Position numbers and translations under genes: made by a program. Of a DNA stretch of 64,000 nucleotides, positions 26,474 to 34,181 are shown piece by piece (the first letter of the stretch is position 1; the number at the start of each line of letters is the position of its first letter). The DNA is from Lentzea tibetensis (GTDB lineage: Bacteria; Actinomycetota; Actinomycetes; Mycobacteriales; Pseudonocardiaceae): assembly GCF_007845675.1 (NCBI RefSeq), contig NZ_VOBR01000007.1, positions 306,283 through 370,282 on the forward strand, written 5' to 3'. The notes beneath the pieces were generated by a model. That model did no database searches. It was not told where the DNA came from and saw nothing but the letters and a program-made list of their open reading frames with translations.

Positions 26474-27100
26474 ATGAGTTCCGCTGATGGCCACCGCCGC
26501 CGCAGCAAGCACGCTGAGGCACCCGCCGAGCAGACGTTCGCCGACCTCATGAACGGGTTCAGCCTGGACAGTGGCCGGCGCAAGTCGCGAAGGGACCTGC
26601 CGCCGACGCCGCGCGCGACCCCCGAGGCGCCCGCGGCACCCCAGCACGCCGATTTTTCGGGGCCTGCCGGGGTTTCCGGGTACTCCGACGAGTACTCCGG
26701 GCACGGCGACTGGCCGACGCTCGCCGAGGAACCGGTGGCCTCCACACCCATTCCTCCGGCCGCGTCGATCGTTCGTGCATATGCCTGGACCGGTGGGCGC
26801 ACTCGGTCCAACGTGAATCTCGAGATCGAGACACTGGTGTCCGCGAATGATCAGGGACACCACTCGGCAGGTATGTTGCAGGCTGAGCACCAACACATCG
26901 TCGAGCTGTGCCGCTCCCCGCGCTCCGTCGCGGAGGTGGCCGCACTGATGCGAATCCCGCTGGGAGTCGCGAAAGTGCTGCTCGGCGACCTGGCGGAACG
27001 CGGGCTGGTGGAAGTACACCTGACCGCGACCTCCGGTGGTGCCGACATGCCGGATCTCGGGTTGATGGAGAGAGTGCTGAGTGGACTACGTCGGCTCTAG
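26474..27100 (+). CDS. cvnC: DUF742 protein (CvnC-type)
   Basis: The 208-residue protein has a long low-complexity N terminus (about 1-95, rich in Arg, Pro and Ala) and a C-terminal DUF742 domain with VRAYAWTGGRT, then EHQHIVELC and VAEVAALMRIPLGVAKVLLGDLAERGLV, a winged-helix-like segment. The third component of conservons. ATG 26474 (MSSADGHRRR) has GAGGTG upstream. The 3' end overlaps the GTPase gene by 20 bases. The N-terminal extension is longer than usual for the family. Confidence 0.9.
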   Translation: MSSADGHRRRSKHAEAPAEQTFADLMNGFSLDSGRRKSRRDLPPTPRATPEAPAAPQHADFSGPAGVSGYSDEYSGHGDWPTLAEEPVASTPIPPAASIVRAYAWTGGRTRSNVNLEIETLVSANDQGHHSAGMLQAEHQHIVELCRSPRSVAEVAALMRIPLGVAKVLLGDLAERGLVEVHLTATSGGADMPDLGLMERVLSGLRRL

Positions 27101-27698
27101 ATTTCCCGACTACGGACCTCCGGGGTCCTCAGGCCGTGAGCTCACGTCCGCCAAGATCGTCGTGGCGGGTGGGTTCGGTGTCGGGAAGAGCACGTTCATC
27201 AGGTCGATGGTGAACGGAGATCTCCTCACCTGCGCCGCGCTGCCCCCTGAGCGCGCCGGTGCGGTGACCGAGCTGGTCCGGATCGAGTTCGGGCGCCTGT
27301 GGCTTGATCCGGGGCTCGCACTGCACCTCTTCGTGGCCCCGCAGTGGCAGACGCCGCAGTCGGGGTGGAACGACGTGGTGCGCGGGTGCGTGGGCGCGGT
27401 GATCCTGCTCGACGTCATGCGCCCCGCCGACTCGGTGGACGCCATGCGGTACTTCGAGGACCACCGGATCCCTTACGTGATCGCGTTGAACAACATGCAC
27501 ACGCATCCGCGTGGCGACGTGGCCGCTGTGCTGCGGTCCATGGGCGTCGACCCCAGTGTGCCCGTGGTCAACTGCGACCCCCGGTACCGGCACCTGGTGC
27601 GGCAGACGCTCATCTCGTTGGCCGAGCACGCCAAGCTGGACCGGTGGCGGCGGGAGCCTGGGCCAGGTGACACCACGCCGCTGGCGCCGGTCTGCTGA
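27081..27698 (+). CDS. cvnD: Conservon GTPase-like protein (CvnD-type) with degenerate motifs
   Basis: The 205-residue protein has an intact P-loop GGFGVGKST at residues 30-38. Where CvnD proteins normally carry FGTPGQ (DxxG-type switch II), this one reads LFVAPQWQTP, and the guanine-specificity motif is replaced by ALNNMHTH. GTP binding may be retained, but hydrolysis and base selectivity look altered. Start GTG 27081 overlaps the DUF742 gene. No P450 (CvnE) follows, unlike several Streptomyces conservons; the next feature is the second palindrome. Confidence 0.85.
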   Translation: MDYVGSRFPDYGPPGSSGRELTSAKIVVAGGFGVGKSTFIRSMVNGDLLTCAALPPERAGAVTELVRIEFGRLWLDPGLALHLFVAPQWQTPQSGWNDVVRGCVGAVILLDVMRPADSVDAMRYFEDHRIPYVIALNNMHTHPRGDVAAVLRSMGVDPSVPVVNCDPRYRHLVRQTLISLAEHAKLDRWRREPGPGDTTPLAPVC

Positions 27699-27710
27699 AT
27701 CTCGGGTGGT

Positions 27711-27843
27711 GGGTGGGGAGGTCCTCGCTGATCACCTCACGGTCGCCACATCGAAAATGCCCTGTCAAGGCGGAAAAGCTGCCTTGACAGGGCATTTTCG
27801 ATGTGGCAAGGCTGCGCCTGATCAGCGAGGACCTCCCCACCCC
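27711..27843. repeat. 133-bp palindrome, copy 2
   Basis: Same architecture as 12860-12993: outer arms from GGGTGGGGAGGTCC, interior loop, inner 26-bp arms and loop GGAAAAGCT. Relative to copy 1 two inner base pairs are replaced, with matching changes in the opposite arm (left AGCCCC to ATGCCC, right GGGGCT to GGGCAT), plus one change in the interior loop (TTCGCC to TGCGCC). It lies between the convergent cvnD and GH27 genes, 12 bases after the cvnD stop. Confidence 0.92.
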
Positions 27844-27863
27844 TGGCCCTTCGGACGCTTGGG

Positions 27864-27950
27864 ATCATTCGGCTGCCGGTTTGTGCTCGGGGGCCGCGCC
27901 CGTTCGGCAATGCGGGGGGCGCCAGTGCGGCGGGCGCTCCTTTCTTTTGG
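27864..27950. repeat. Conserved linker of the palindrome/tandem element, copy 2
   Basis: Counterpart of 13019-13102, running from ATCATTCGGCTGCCGG to GGGCGCTCCTTTC. Shared blocks include GGCTGCCGGTTTG, GGGCCGCGCCC and AGTGCGGCGGGCGCTCC. It links the second palindrome to the longer tandem array. Confidence 0.75.
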
Positions 27951-28214
27951 CACCTGCCGGTTTCGTCGGGCTCCCTTGGTGCCTGCCGGTTGGGTGGGTG
28001 CTCGCTAGGCTCGCGCCGGTTGGGTGGGTGCTCGCTTTGCTCGCGCCGGTTGTCGCGGTGCTCGCTTTGCTCGCGCCGGTTGGGTGGGTGCTCGCTTTGC
28101 TCGCGCCGGTTGGGGCGGTGCTCGCTTGGTGCCTGCCGGTTTGGGCGGCGCTCGCTTGGTCCGCGCCGGTTTGGCGGTACTCCCTTGGTACGTGCCGCTT
28201 TCGTGGTGGGTCAC
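27947..28214. repeat. 30-bp tandem array, copy 2 (about 9 units)
   Basis: About nine contiguous units of 29-30 bases share the consensus of the first array. Units 3-6 (28006-28125) are nearly identical to each other (variant with GCTCGCGCCGGTT), which points to recent expansion; the outer units resemble copy 1. Unit number differs between copies (about 5 against 9), as in a variable-number tandem repeat. Clustered G-runs (GGTTGGGTGGG) recur each unit. Confidence 0.9.
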
Positions 28215-28292
28215 CTGGCGTGCTGGCATCGCTTCGCTCGCGGGGTGAGGGGGAGCCTTCCCAGCGAGGCAAGGCTCCCACCCCCCGTCCCA

Positions 28293-29870
28293 CTAGTTGA
28301 TGTCGAGGTAGTCCAGGTTCGCCGCGCCGTTGGCCGTGGTCGCCGTGGCGCGGATCTTGTTCTCACCCGCGACGAGCGTCACGGTCGCCGTGACGGTGCT
28401 GTAGGTCGTCCACGCCCCGGTTCCGTTGAACGCCAGCTCGTCGCGCACCAGAGCACCGTTCAGCGTCACGTCGACCGGCCGGTTCGCCGTGGTGCCGTTG
28501 GCGAAGCCGAAGGTCAGCGTCGCGGTGCCCGCCTGCGTGGCGTTGACGGTCCACTCGACGTACGGTCCGACGGCGTTCACGGTGTTGACGAAGCCGGTGC
28601 CGGAGAAGCCGGCGTGGTTGGACTCGACGACGCCCTGCGAGAGAACGGCGTTCTCCGCCTCCAGGCGGTTGATCGTGCCGGACGGCGTGACGCGGTACAG
28701 CACCGTGCCGTGGCCGGGCACCGAGGCGCTGATCGCGCCCGTGGTGGTGCGGACCTGCTTGGACCACAGGTCCTTCAGCGAGTACGACGCCGAGCCGCCG
28801 AGACCGATGGCGGACGCCGTGGTGCTGATCGTCGCGGCCGCGGTGTTCTCGTTGGACAGCGCGACCGCGCGGTCGCCGTTCGCGAGGACCTTGCTGTAGA
28901 CCACGAGGCCGCCGGAGTTGGACACCACGGTGCCCTGCTTGCCGAGCGGGTCCTGGTCGATCGCGATCACGTCGGTGTTCTTGAGGATCGTGAACGTGTC
29001 CTCGTTGACCTTGCGCAGGTCCGCGCCGATCAGCAGGGGAGCGGCCATGATCGCCCACAGGCTGAAGTGCGTGCGGTACTCGGTCGCCGTCATGCCGCCG
29101 TTGCCGACCTCGAGCATGTCCGGGTCGTTCCACGCGCCCGGCTTCGCGTACTGCGCGAGCACCCGGTTCGACTTGGCCTTGCCGATCATCGACGACCAGT
29201 TGTCGGCGATGTCCCCCGTGGTGCGCCACAGGTTGCCGGTGTTCGGGCCCCACGTCCACACCTTCGGGTCCGACCGGCCCCACTCGCAGATCGAGTACAC
29301 GATCGGACGGCCGGTGCGGGCGAGTGCGTCGCGCATCTTCGTGTAGCGCTGCACCGCGTCGACGCCCTGGTTGTTGCAGTTGTCGTACTTCAGGTAGTCG
29401 ACGCCCCACGACGCGAACAGGTCCGCGTCCTGCTGCTCGTGGTTCAGGCCGCCGGGGAAGCCCGCGGTGTTGCACGTCTTGGTGCCCGCGCTGGTGTAGA
29501 TGCCGAACTTGAGGCCCTTGCTGTGCACGTAGTCCGCGACGGCCTTGATGCCGTTGGGGAAGCGCGCCGGGTCGGGGCGCAGGTTGCCGTCCGAGCCGCG
29601 GGTCGGCAGCGCCCAGCAGTCGTCGATGTTGACGTAGGTGTAGCCGACGTCCTTGAGGCCGCGGTTGACGAAGATGTCCGCGATGCCCTTGATCATGGCC
29701 TCGTTGAACGTGTTCGTGCAGTGCGTGGTGTTCCAGTTGTTGAAGCCCATCGGCGGCGTGCGCGCCAGGCCGTTCTCCAGTGCCAGCACCTGCGGCGCCG
29801 TGATCGTCGGCACGATGACCGTGCTCAGTGCCAACGCTGCTGCTGTGAGGATTCTGCCGAGTCTCATCAC
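28293..29870 (-). CDS. Secreted alpha-galactosidase, GH27 with C-terminal CBM35
   Basis: The 525-residue protein begins with a Sec signal peptide (ILTAAALALSTVIVP...). The GH27 catalytic domain (about 32-405) shows TPPMGFNNWN, NIDDCW, the nucleophile Asp163 in YLKYDNCN and the acid/base region WNDPDML. It should release terminal alpha-galactose from oligo- or polysaccharides. A C-terminal beta-sandwich (about 400-525; EAENAVLSQGVVESNHAG) is a CBM35-type module nearly the same as the N-terminal module of the next enzyme. It is second in a two-gene operon; its ATG overlaps the upstream stop (29867-29870). Confidence 0.92.
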   Translation of the reverse strand: MMRLGRILTAAALALSTVIVPTITAPQVLALENGLARTPPMGFNNWNTTHCTNTFNEAMIKGIADIFVNRGLKDVGYTYVNIDDCWALPTRGSDGNLRPDPARFPNGIKAVADYVHSKGLKFGIYTSAGTKTCNTAGFPGGLNHEQQDADLFASWGVDYLKYDNCNNQGVDAVQRYTKMRDALARTGRPIVYSICEWGRSDPKVWTWGPNTGNLWRTTGDIADNWSSMIGKAKSNRVLAQYAKPGAWNDPDMLEVGNGGMTATEYRTHFSLWAIMAAPLLIGADLRKVNEDTFTILKNTDVIAIDQDPLGKQGTVVSNSGGLVVYSKVLANGDRAVALSNENTAAATISTTASAIGLGGSASYSLKDLWSKQVRTTTGAISASVPGHGTVLYRVTPSGTINRLEAENAVLSQGVVESNHAGFSGTGFVNTVNAVGPYVEWTVNATQAGTATLTFGFANGTTANRPVDVTLNGALVRDELAFNGTGAWTTYSTVTATVTLVAGENKIRATATTANGAANLDYLDIN

Positions 29871-31408
29871 ACACCCACCCTCGTGAACTGCTCGCTCATG
29901 ATCAGGAACGCGCCGAGCCCGTGGAAGTCGTTCGTGGCCCGCTCACGCGCGATGTAGTAGCCGTAGTCGCCGACGTTCGTGCCGATCGAGATGTCGGACA
30001 CCTGCGTGCGCCCGTTCGACCCGATGGACGTCTTCTGCAGCACGCCCTGATAACCCTTGGCGGCCACCGCTTTGTACGACGGGTCGAGGTAGCCGCGTTC
30101 GACGCCGCGCGAGAGCGCGAAACTGAACATCATCGAACACGACGTCTCGAGCCAGTTGCCGGACTGGCCGCCCTTGTCGACGACCTGCCACCAGCGACCG
30201 GTGGCCGCGTCCTGGTAGCGCTGGATGCCCACCACCAGCTCGCGGAAGTCCGTGAGCGTCTGCGCGCGGCGCGGGTGGTTGGCCGGGACGACCTCGAGGA
30301 TGTCGATGGTCGCCATCGCGTACCAGCCGATCGCGCGGCACCAGTACTCCGGCGCCAGCCCGGACTGCGGGTTGGCCCACGACTCGTCCTTCGCCTCGTC
30401 GTAGGCGTGCTTGAGGATGCCGCTGGGCTGCTGCAGGTGGCTCGCGTAGACGTTGAGCTGCTTCAGCGCCTCCTCGTTCGCGTACGCCGAGTCGTTGAAC
30501 GTCTTGCCGTACTCGGCGAGGAACGGGTTCAGCATGAACACGCCGTCGGCCCACAGCTGGTTGTGCCTGCTCTCGCTGGTGGAGTGCCAGAAGCCGCCGT
30601 CGCTGGTGCGCGGGTAGGTGTTGAGCCGGTTGCGGATCTTCTTCGCCGCCGTCTGGTACTTCGCCTGCCCGGTCTCCTTGTAGAGGATGTTCAGCAACCG
30701 CCCGGACAGCATGCTGTCGAGGTTGTTGAAGTTCTGCGTCATGTTGCCGCCGCTGTCGACGAACCGGTCGACCCACGCCTTGATGTAGCTGAGGTAGCGG
30801 GGGTCCTTCGTGCGCTGGTACACGAGGTACTGCCCGTACAGGTACAGCCCGCGCGTGTACGACCAGCCGCCCAGCTGCGCGGGGGTGTACTGCGCCATGG
30901 TCGACTCGACGACCGCGACGGACCAGTCGGTGCCCGTGGTCGCACCGACGGTCAGCGAGTCGAGGTTGGGCCCGCCGTTGCTCGTGGTCGCCGAGGCCCG
31001 GATCTTGCTGGTGCCCTGCGGCAGCTGGACGCTGATGGTCTGCGCGCGCCAGGACGTCCACGCGCCGGTGCCCGCGAAGTTGATCGTGCCCGCCGACGTT
31101 CCGTTGACCGCGACGTCGAGCGGACGGTTGGTCGTCGTGCCGTTGGCGTACCGGAAGGACAGCGGCACAGCCTGTGCGGTGTCGTTGGTGATGGTGAACT
31201 CTACGTAGGAACCTGAGGCATTGTCGTAATTCACGAACCCGGTGCCGGTGAACCCGGCGTGGTTGGACTCGACGACGCCTCGCGAGAGGACCGCGTTCTC
31301 GGCCTCGAACCGCGTTTCCGCTGCTTGTGCCGGTGGTGCGGTCATCATCGCCGCCACCAGAGATATCAACAGCACGCTCGATCTGAGAGCGCTCCCACGT
31401 GCCACCAT
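29867..31408 (-). CDS. Secreted GH105 (GH88/105 clan) hydrolase with N-terminal CBM35
   Basis: The 513-residue protein has a signal peptide (VLLISLVAAMMTAPPAQA), a CBM35-like module (about 31-150) and an (alpha/alpha)6-barrel catalytic domain of the GH105 type with HNQLWADGVFM and WCRAIGWYAM. GH105 enzymes remove unsaturated galacturonosyl residues from rhamnogalacturonan or related lyase products. With the downstream alpha-galactosidase this suggests scavenging of pectic or galactose-decorated plant polysaccharide. It is the first gene of the operon and is divergent from the GbsR/MarR-like regulator. Confidence 0.87.
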   Translation of the reverse strand: MVARGSALRSSVLLISLVAAMMTAPPAQAAETRFEAENAVLSRGVVESNHAGFTGTGFVNYDNASGSYVEFTITNDTAQAVPLSFRYANGTTTNRPLDVAVNGTSAGTINFAGTGAWTSWRAQTISVQLPQGTSKIRASATTSNGGPNLDSLTVGATTGTDWSVAVVESTMAQYTPAQLGGWSYTRGLYLYGQYLVYQRTKDPRYLSYIKAWVDRFVDSGGNMTQNFNNLDSMLSGRLLNILYKETGQAKYQTAAKKIRNRLNTYPRTSDGGFWHSTSESRHNQLWADGVFMLNPFLAEYGKTFNDSAYANEEALKQLNVYASHLQQPSGILKHAYDEAKDESWANPQSGLAPEYWCRAIGWYAMATIDILEVVPANHPRRAQTLTDFRELVVGIQRYQDAATGRWWQVVDKGGQSGNWLETSCSMMFSFALSRGVERGYLDPSYKAVAAKGYQGVLQKTSIGSNGRTQVSDISIGTNVGDYGYYIARERATNDFHGLGAFLIMSEQFTRVGV

Positions 31409-31564
31409 GCCCAGCCCCTTCGATGGGTTGTGTGTAGCGGCGGCACGCTAAGTCTTCACAGGAACAGACGTATGTCAACAAACAGCCACAAGAAGCCACC
31501 GACCGGCGCAGCATTGACAAGATCGCTACGATAGCTTCAGTGTTAACCGAAAGAATGGGGTCTC
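31409..31564. promoter_or_regulatory. Divergent control region between GH105 and GbsR-like genes
   Basis: These 156 bases must carry promoters for the glycosidase operon (minus) and the regulator (plus). A TTGACA-like -35 on the minus strand lies at 31473-31478. Short palindromes GCTA-CGA-TAGC (31525-31535) and GTTAAC (31542-31547) flank the regulator start and are plausible operator sites. No -10 box was convincing on either strand. Confidence 0.4.
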
Positions 31565-32029
31565 GTGAGCGTCGGACGTGAAACTCGGCTCTCCGCCTGG
31601 ATCGAGCGCTTCGCCGCGCACTTCGCGGAGGAGGGCATCCCGCTGATCGGCGGCCGCATCCTCGGCTACCTGCTCATCTGCCAGCCGAGCGAGCGCACGG
31701 CGGCCGAGCTGTCGCAGGAGCTCGAGGCGAGCAGCGGCTCGATCAGCACGAACCTCAAGTTCCTGGTGAGCGCGGGCCTCGTGACGAAGCGGACGCGGCG
31801 CGGCAGGCAGGCCGCGCAGTACCGGATCGACGAGAAGCGGTGGGTGGACCTGGTGCAGCGCAAGCTGGACGCGCTGGTCAGCGTGCGGGACCTGACCGAG
31901 TCCGGCATGCGGTTGCTGAGCGGCGACCCGGAGCGGGCGATGCGGCTGCGCACGGTCGACCAGCTGTACACCTGGCTCGCGGACGAGCTTCCGCCGTTGT
32001 GGGAGCGCAGGCCCGCCACACCGAAGTAG
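31565..32029 (+). CDS. GbsR/MarR-like winged-helix regulator
   Basis: The 154-residue protein shows the winged-helix pattern of GbsR-type MarR relatives: RILGYLLICQPSERTAAELSQEL, an SSGSISTNLKFLVSAGLV recognition region (given as short blocks), and basic RTRRGRQAAQYRI in the wing. A helical C-terminal half would dimerise. It starts at GTG 31565 and is followed nine bases later by the ankyrin gene, so the two form an operon. Its target may be its own promoter or the divergent glycosidase operon. Confidence 0.82.
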   Translation: MSVGRETRLSAWIERFAAHFAEEGIPLIGGRILGYLLICQPSERTAAELSQELEASSGSISTNLKFLVSAGLVTKRTRRGRQAAQYRIDEKRWVDLVQRKLDALVSVRDLTESGMRLLSGDPERAMRLRTVDQLYTWLADELPPLWERRPATPK

Positions 32030-32038
32030 CGTGGTGTC

Positions 32039-33145
32039 ATGTGGCACCCGTACCGGGACGACGTCGACTACTACGAGGAGCGGGCGCGCGGGTTGCTCGC
32101 GTCCGCGTGGGACGGCACGCCCCAGGCGCTCGAGGTCTTCGGTGACACGCCGCTGACCGAGGAGGGCGCGCGCGAGGTGCTGGCGCACCGGCACGGGTGC
32201 ACGGACTGGCGCATGCTCGAGCGCCACATCCGCAACCCGCGCCCGTTCGCCCGCGCCTACCAGGCCATCGAGACCTACAACCCCGGCGAGCTGCAGGCCG
32301 TGCTGTCGCGCTACCCCGAGCTGGCGAAGGCCAGTGGCACCAACGGGAACGACCTGCTCGGCATGGCCGCCGCCACGTGCGACGAGCGGCTGGTCAAGGT
32401 GCTGCTCGCGGCGGGCGCGGATGTCGGGCACCAGAACGTCCACGGGTGGACCGCACTGCACCAGGCCGCGTACCGGGGTCTGCCGCTGCTGGCCAGGATT
32501 CTCCTCGACGCCGGCGCGCCCACGAACGTCTCGGCGCGCGGCGACGGCGGCACGCCGCTCGCGGTCGCGCTGTTCTGGGGACACCGCGACGTCGCCGAAG
32601 TCCTCGCGGGCAACGGGGTGCACCCGGCGAACCTGCGCGTCGCGGCCGGGCTCGGCGACCTCGACCTCGCCGCCGAACCGGAGGCGCACCGGCAGTTCTA
32701 CCGGCCGCACAGCGGTTTCCCCCGCTGGTGGCCGACGAACGACCCGCAGGAGGTGCTCGACGAGGCGCTCTGCTGGGCCGCGCGCAACGACCGGGCCGAG
32801 GTGTTCGAGCCGCTGCTGAAACGCGGCGCGCGCATCGACGCGGACGTCTACCGCGGCACCGCGCTGATCTGGGCGGCCTGGTGCGATCGGACGAACGCCG
32901 TGCAGCAGCTCCTCGACCTCGGCGCGGATCCCAACCGGCGCGCCACGTTCGGCGGGTCCATGCACGGCGAGGGCGTCACGGCACTGCACCTCGCGGCCGA
33001 GCAGGGACACCTCGGCGTCATCAGGATCCTGCTCGACGGCGGCGCTGACCGGTCCGTCCAGGACACCAACTACGACGCGACGCCCGCGCACTGGGCCGGG
33101 CACAACGCCAAGACCGAGGCGCAGGCCCTGCTCACCGCCAGCTGA
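32039..33145 (+). CDS. Ankyrin-repeat protein
   Basis: The 368-residue protein contains at least four or five ankyrin repeats: GWTALHQAAYRGLPLLARILLDAG, written in blocks as GWTALHQAA / LLARILLDAG (about 135-165); GGTPLAVALFWGHRDVAEVL (about 170-195); ALIWAAWCDRTNAVQQLLDLGADPN, seen as ALIWAAWCD / LLDLGADPN; and TALHLAAEQGHLGVIRILL near the C terminus. The first 90 residues (WHPYRDDVDYYEERA) are not ankyrin. No signal peptide is visible. It is co-transcribed with the regulator; a protein-binding role is likely but the partner is unknown. Confidence 0.85.
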   Translation: MWHPYRDDVDYYEERARGLLASAWDGTPQALEVFGDTPLTEEGAREVLAHRHGCTDWRMLERHIRNPRPFARAYQAIETYNPGELQAVLSRYPELAKASGTNGNDLLGMAAATCDERLVKVLLAAGADVGHQNVHGWTALHQAAYRGLPLLARILLDAGAPTNVSARGDGGTPLAVALFWGHRDVAEVLAGNGVHPANLRVAAGLGDLDLAAEPEAHRQFYRPHSGFPRWWPTNDPQEVLDEALCWAARNDRAEVFEPLLKRGARIDADVYRGTALIWAAWCDRTNAVQQLLDLGADPNRRATFGGSMHGEGVTALHLAAEQGHLGVIRILLDGGADRSVQDTNYDATPAHWAGHNAKTEAQALLTAS

Positions 33146-33175
33146 GGCAGACCGGCGACCAGCAGGAGAAGAGCG

Positions 33176-34105
33176 CTACGCACGCGCGAGATCTTGCCGG
33201 ATCTCCTCGACCGCCACGCCGGTTTCCGCGAGTCGTTCCCGGGAAGCCACCCACAGCGCGGCGGTGGCGACCACGACCGCGCCCGCACCGAGCACGTGCA
33301 GCGACACCAGCACCTCCGGCACGCCCGTCCAGTACTGGACCATGCCCAGCGCACCCTGCGCGAGCACGACGCCGACGAGCGTCCAGTAGGGCTTGCGCAG
33401 CTCGCCGCGCAACGCGAAGCCCAGCGCGATCAGCATGCCCAGGAACAGGAACAGCAGGTCGGCGTGGATCTGGGCCAGCGTGGCGACGGACACCTGCAGC
33501 CGCGGCGTCTTCGAGTCACCCGCGTGCGGCCCGGCGGCGGTGACGAACGTGCCCGCGATCAGCAGCAGGTACAGCACGCCTGCCTGCACGGCCTGCAAAC
33601 GAATGAGCCCTGGCGCCACGAGCGGCCGCGCCGGTCCGTCACCCTCGCCGACCGCGCGGACCAGCAGGACCGCGAACCACACCAGCACCATCGACACGAA
33701 GAAGTGGACGGACACGCTCCACCACACGAGCCCGAGCCGGACCGTCGCGCCGCCGATCACGGCCTGCGCGAGCACACCGCCGACCTGCACGGCCGCGAGC
33801 ACGACCACGCGGCGGCGGCGCGGCTTCGCGAACCACGCGGCCAGCAGGCACAGGCCGGTGATGATGCCGATCACGCCGAACAGGGTGCGGTTGCCGAACT
33901 CGACCCACTGGTGCAGCGCCGCGACGTCCGGGTGCGCGACGGGCACGATGCTGCCCTCGACGCACTCGGGCCAGGTGGGGCAGCCGAGGCCGGAGCCGGT
34001 GACGCGGACGACCGAGCCGGTGACCGCGATACCGCCCTGTGCGATGACGGCCGCGATGGCGAGTGCGCGCTGCAGGGAGGCGAGAAGAGCGGTCAAACGG
34101 GACAC
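33176..34105 (-). CDS. ctaA: Heme A synthase
   Basis: The 309-residue membrane protein of the COX15/CtaA family oxidises heme O to heme A. About eight hydrophobic helices are present. The family signature GSGLGCPTWPECVEGS, with its paired Cys, and conserved His in LHQWVEFGNR and later segments (VHFFVSMVLV, QIHADLLFLFLG) fit the heme-ligand positions. The start GTG 34105 was chosen because upstream codons run through the terminator hairpin. It acts after CtaB in supplying cytochrome oxidase. Confidence 0.93.
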   Translation of the reverse strand: MSRLTALLASLQRALAIAAVIAQGGIAVTGSVVRVTGSGLGCPTWPECVEGSIVPVAHPDVAALHQWVEFGNRTLFGVIGIITGLCLLAAWFAKPRRRRVVVLAAVQVGGVLAQAVIGGATVRLGLVWWSVSVHFFVSMVLVWFAVLLVRAVGEGDGPARPLVAPGLIRLQAVQAGVLYLLLIAGTFVTAAGPHAGDSKTPRLQVSVATLAQIHADLLFLFLGMLIALGFALRGELRKPYWTLVGVVLAQGALGMVQYWTGVPEVLVSLHVLGAGAVVVATAALWVASRERLAETGVAVEEIRQDLARA

Positions 34106-34138
34106 GCCCCGATGGTAGGTCCCGCCCACTGAGAAGGA

Positions 34139-34177
34139 CCGTCGGGGGCACCTCACCGGTGCAGGTGCCCCCGACGG
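34139..34177. terminator. Hairpin between the epimerase and ctaA genes
   Basis: CCGTCGGGGGCACCT and AGGTGCCCCCGACGG pair over 15 bp around a nine-base loop (CACCGGTGC). It lies just after the epimerase stop on the minus strand and before ctaA, so it likely ends the epimerase transcript. The arms closely resemble those at 16689-16739. Confidence 0.8.
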
Positions 34178-34181
34178 CACG

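Noticed and set aside
27947-28214. Tandem array considered as a CRISPR
   Set aside because: Units are contiguous without unique spacers, and no cas genes are present.
28005-28229. 74-residue minus-strand frame of Pro-Ala-Arg-Ala-Lys repeats in the second array
   Set aside because: It reflects the tandem DNA repeat; the opposite strand is equally open, there is no ribosome site and it does not align with a gene in the first copy.
31514-31542. TTGACA at 31514 as promoter of the GbsR-like gene
   Set aside because: No acceptable -10 hexamer lies 16-19 bases downstream.
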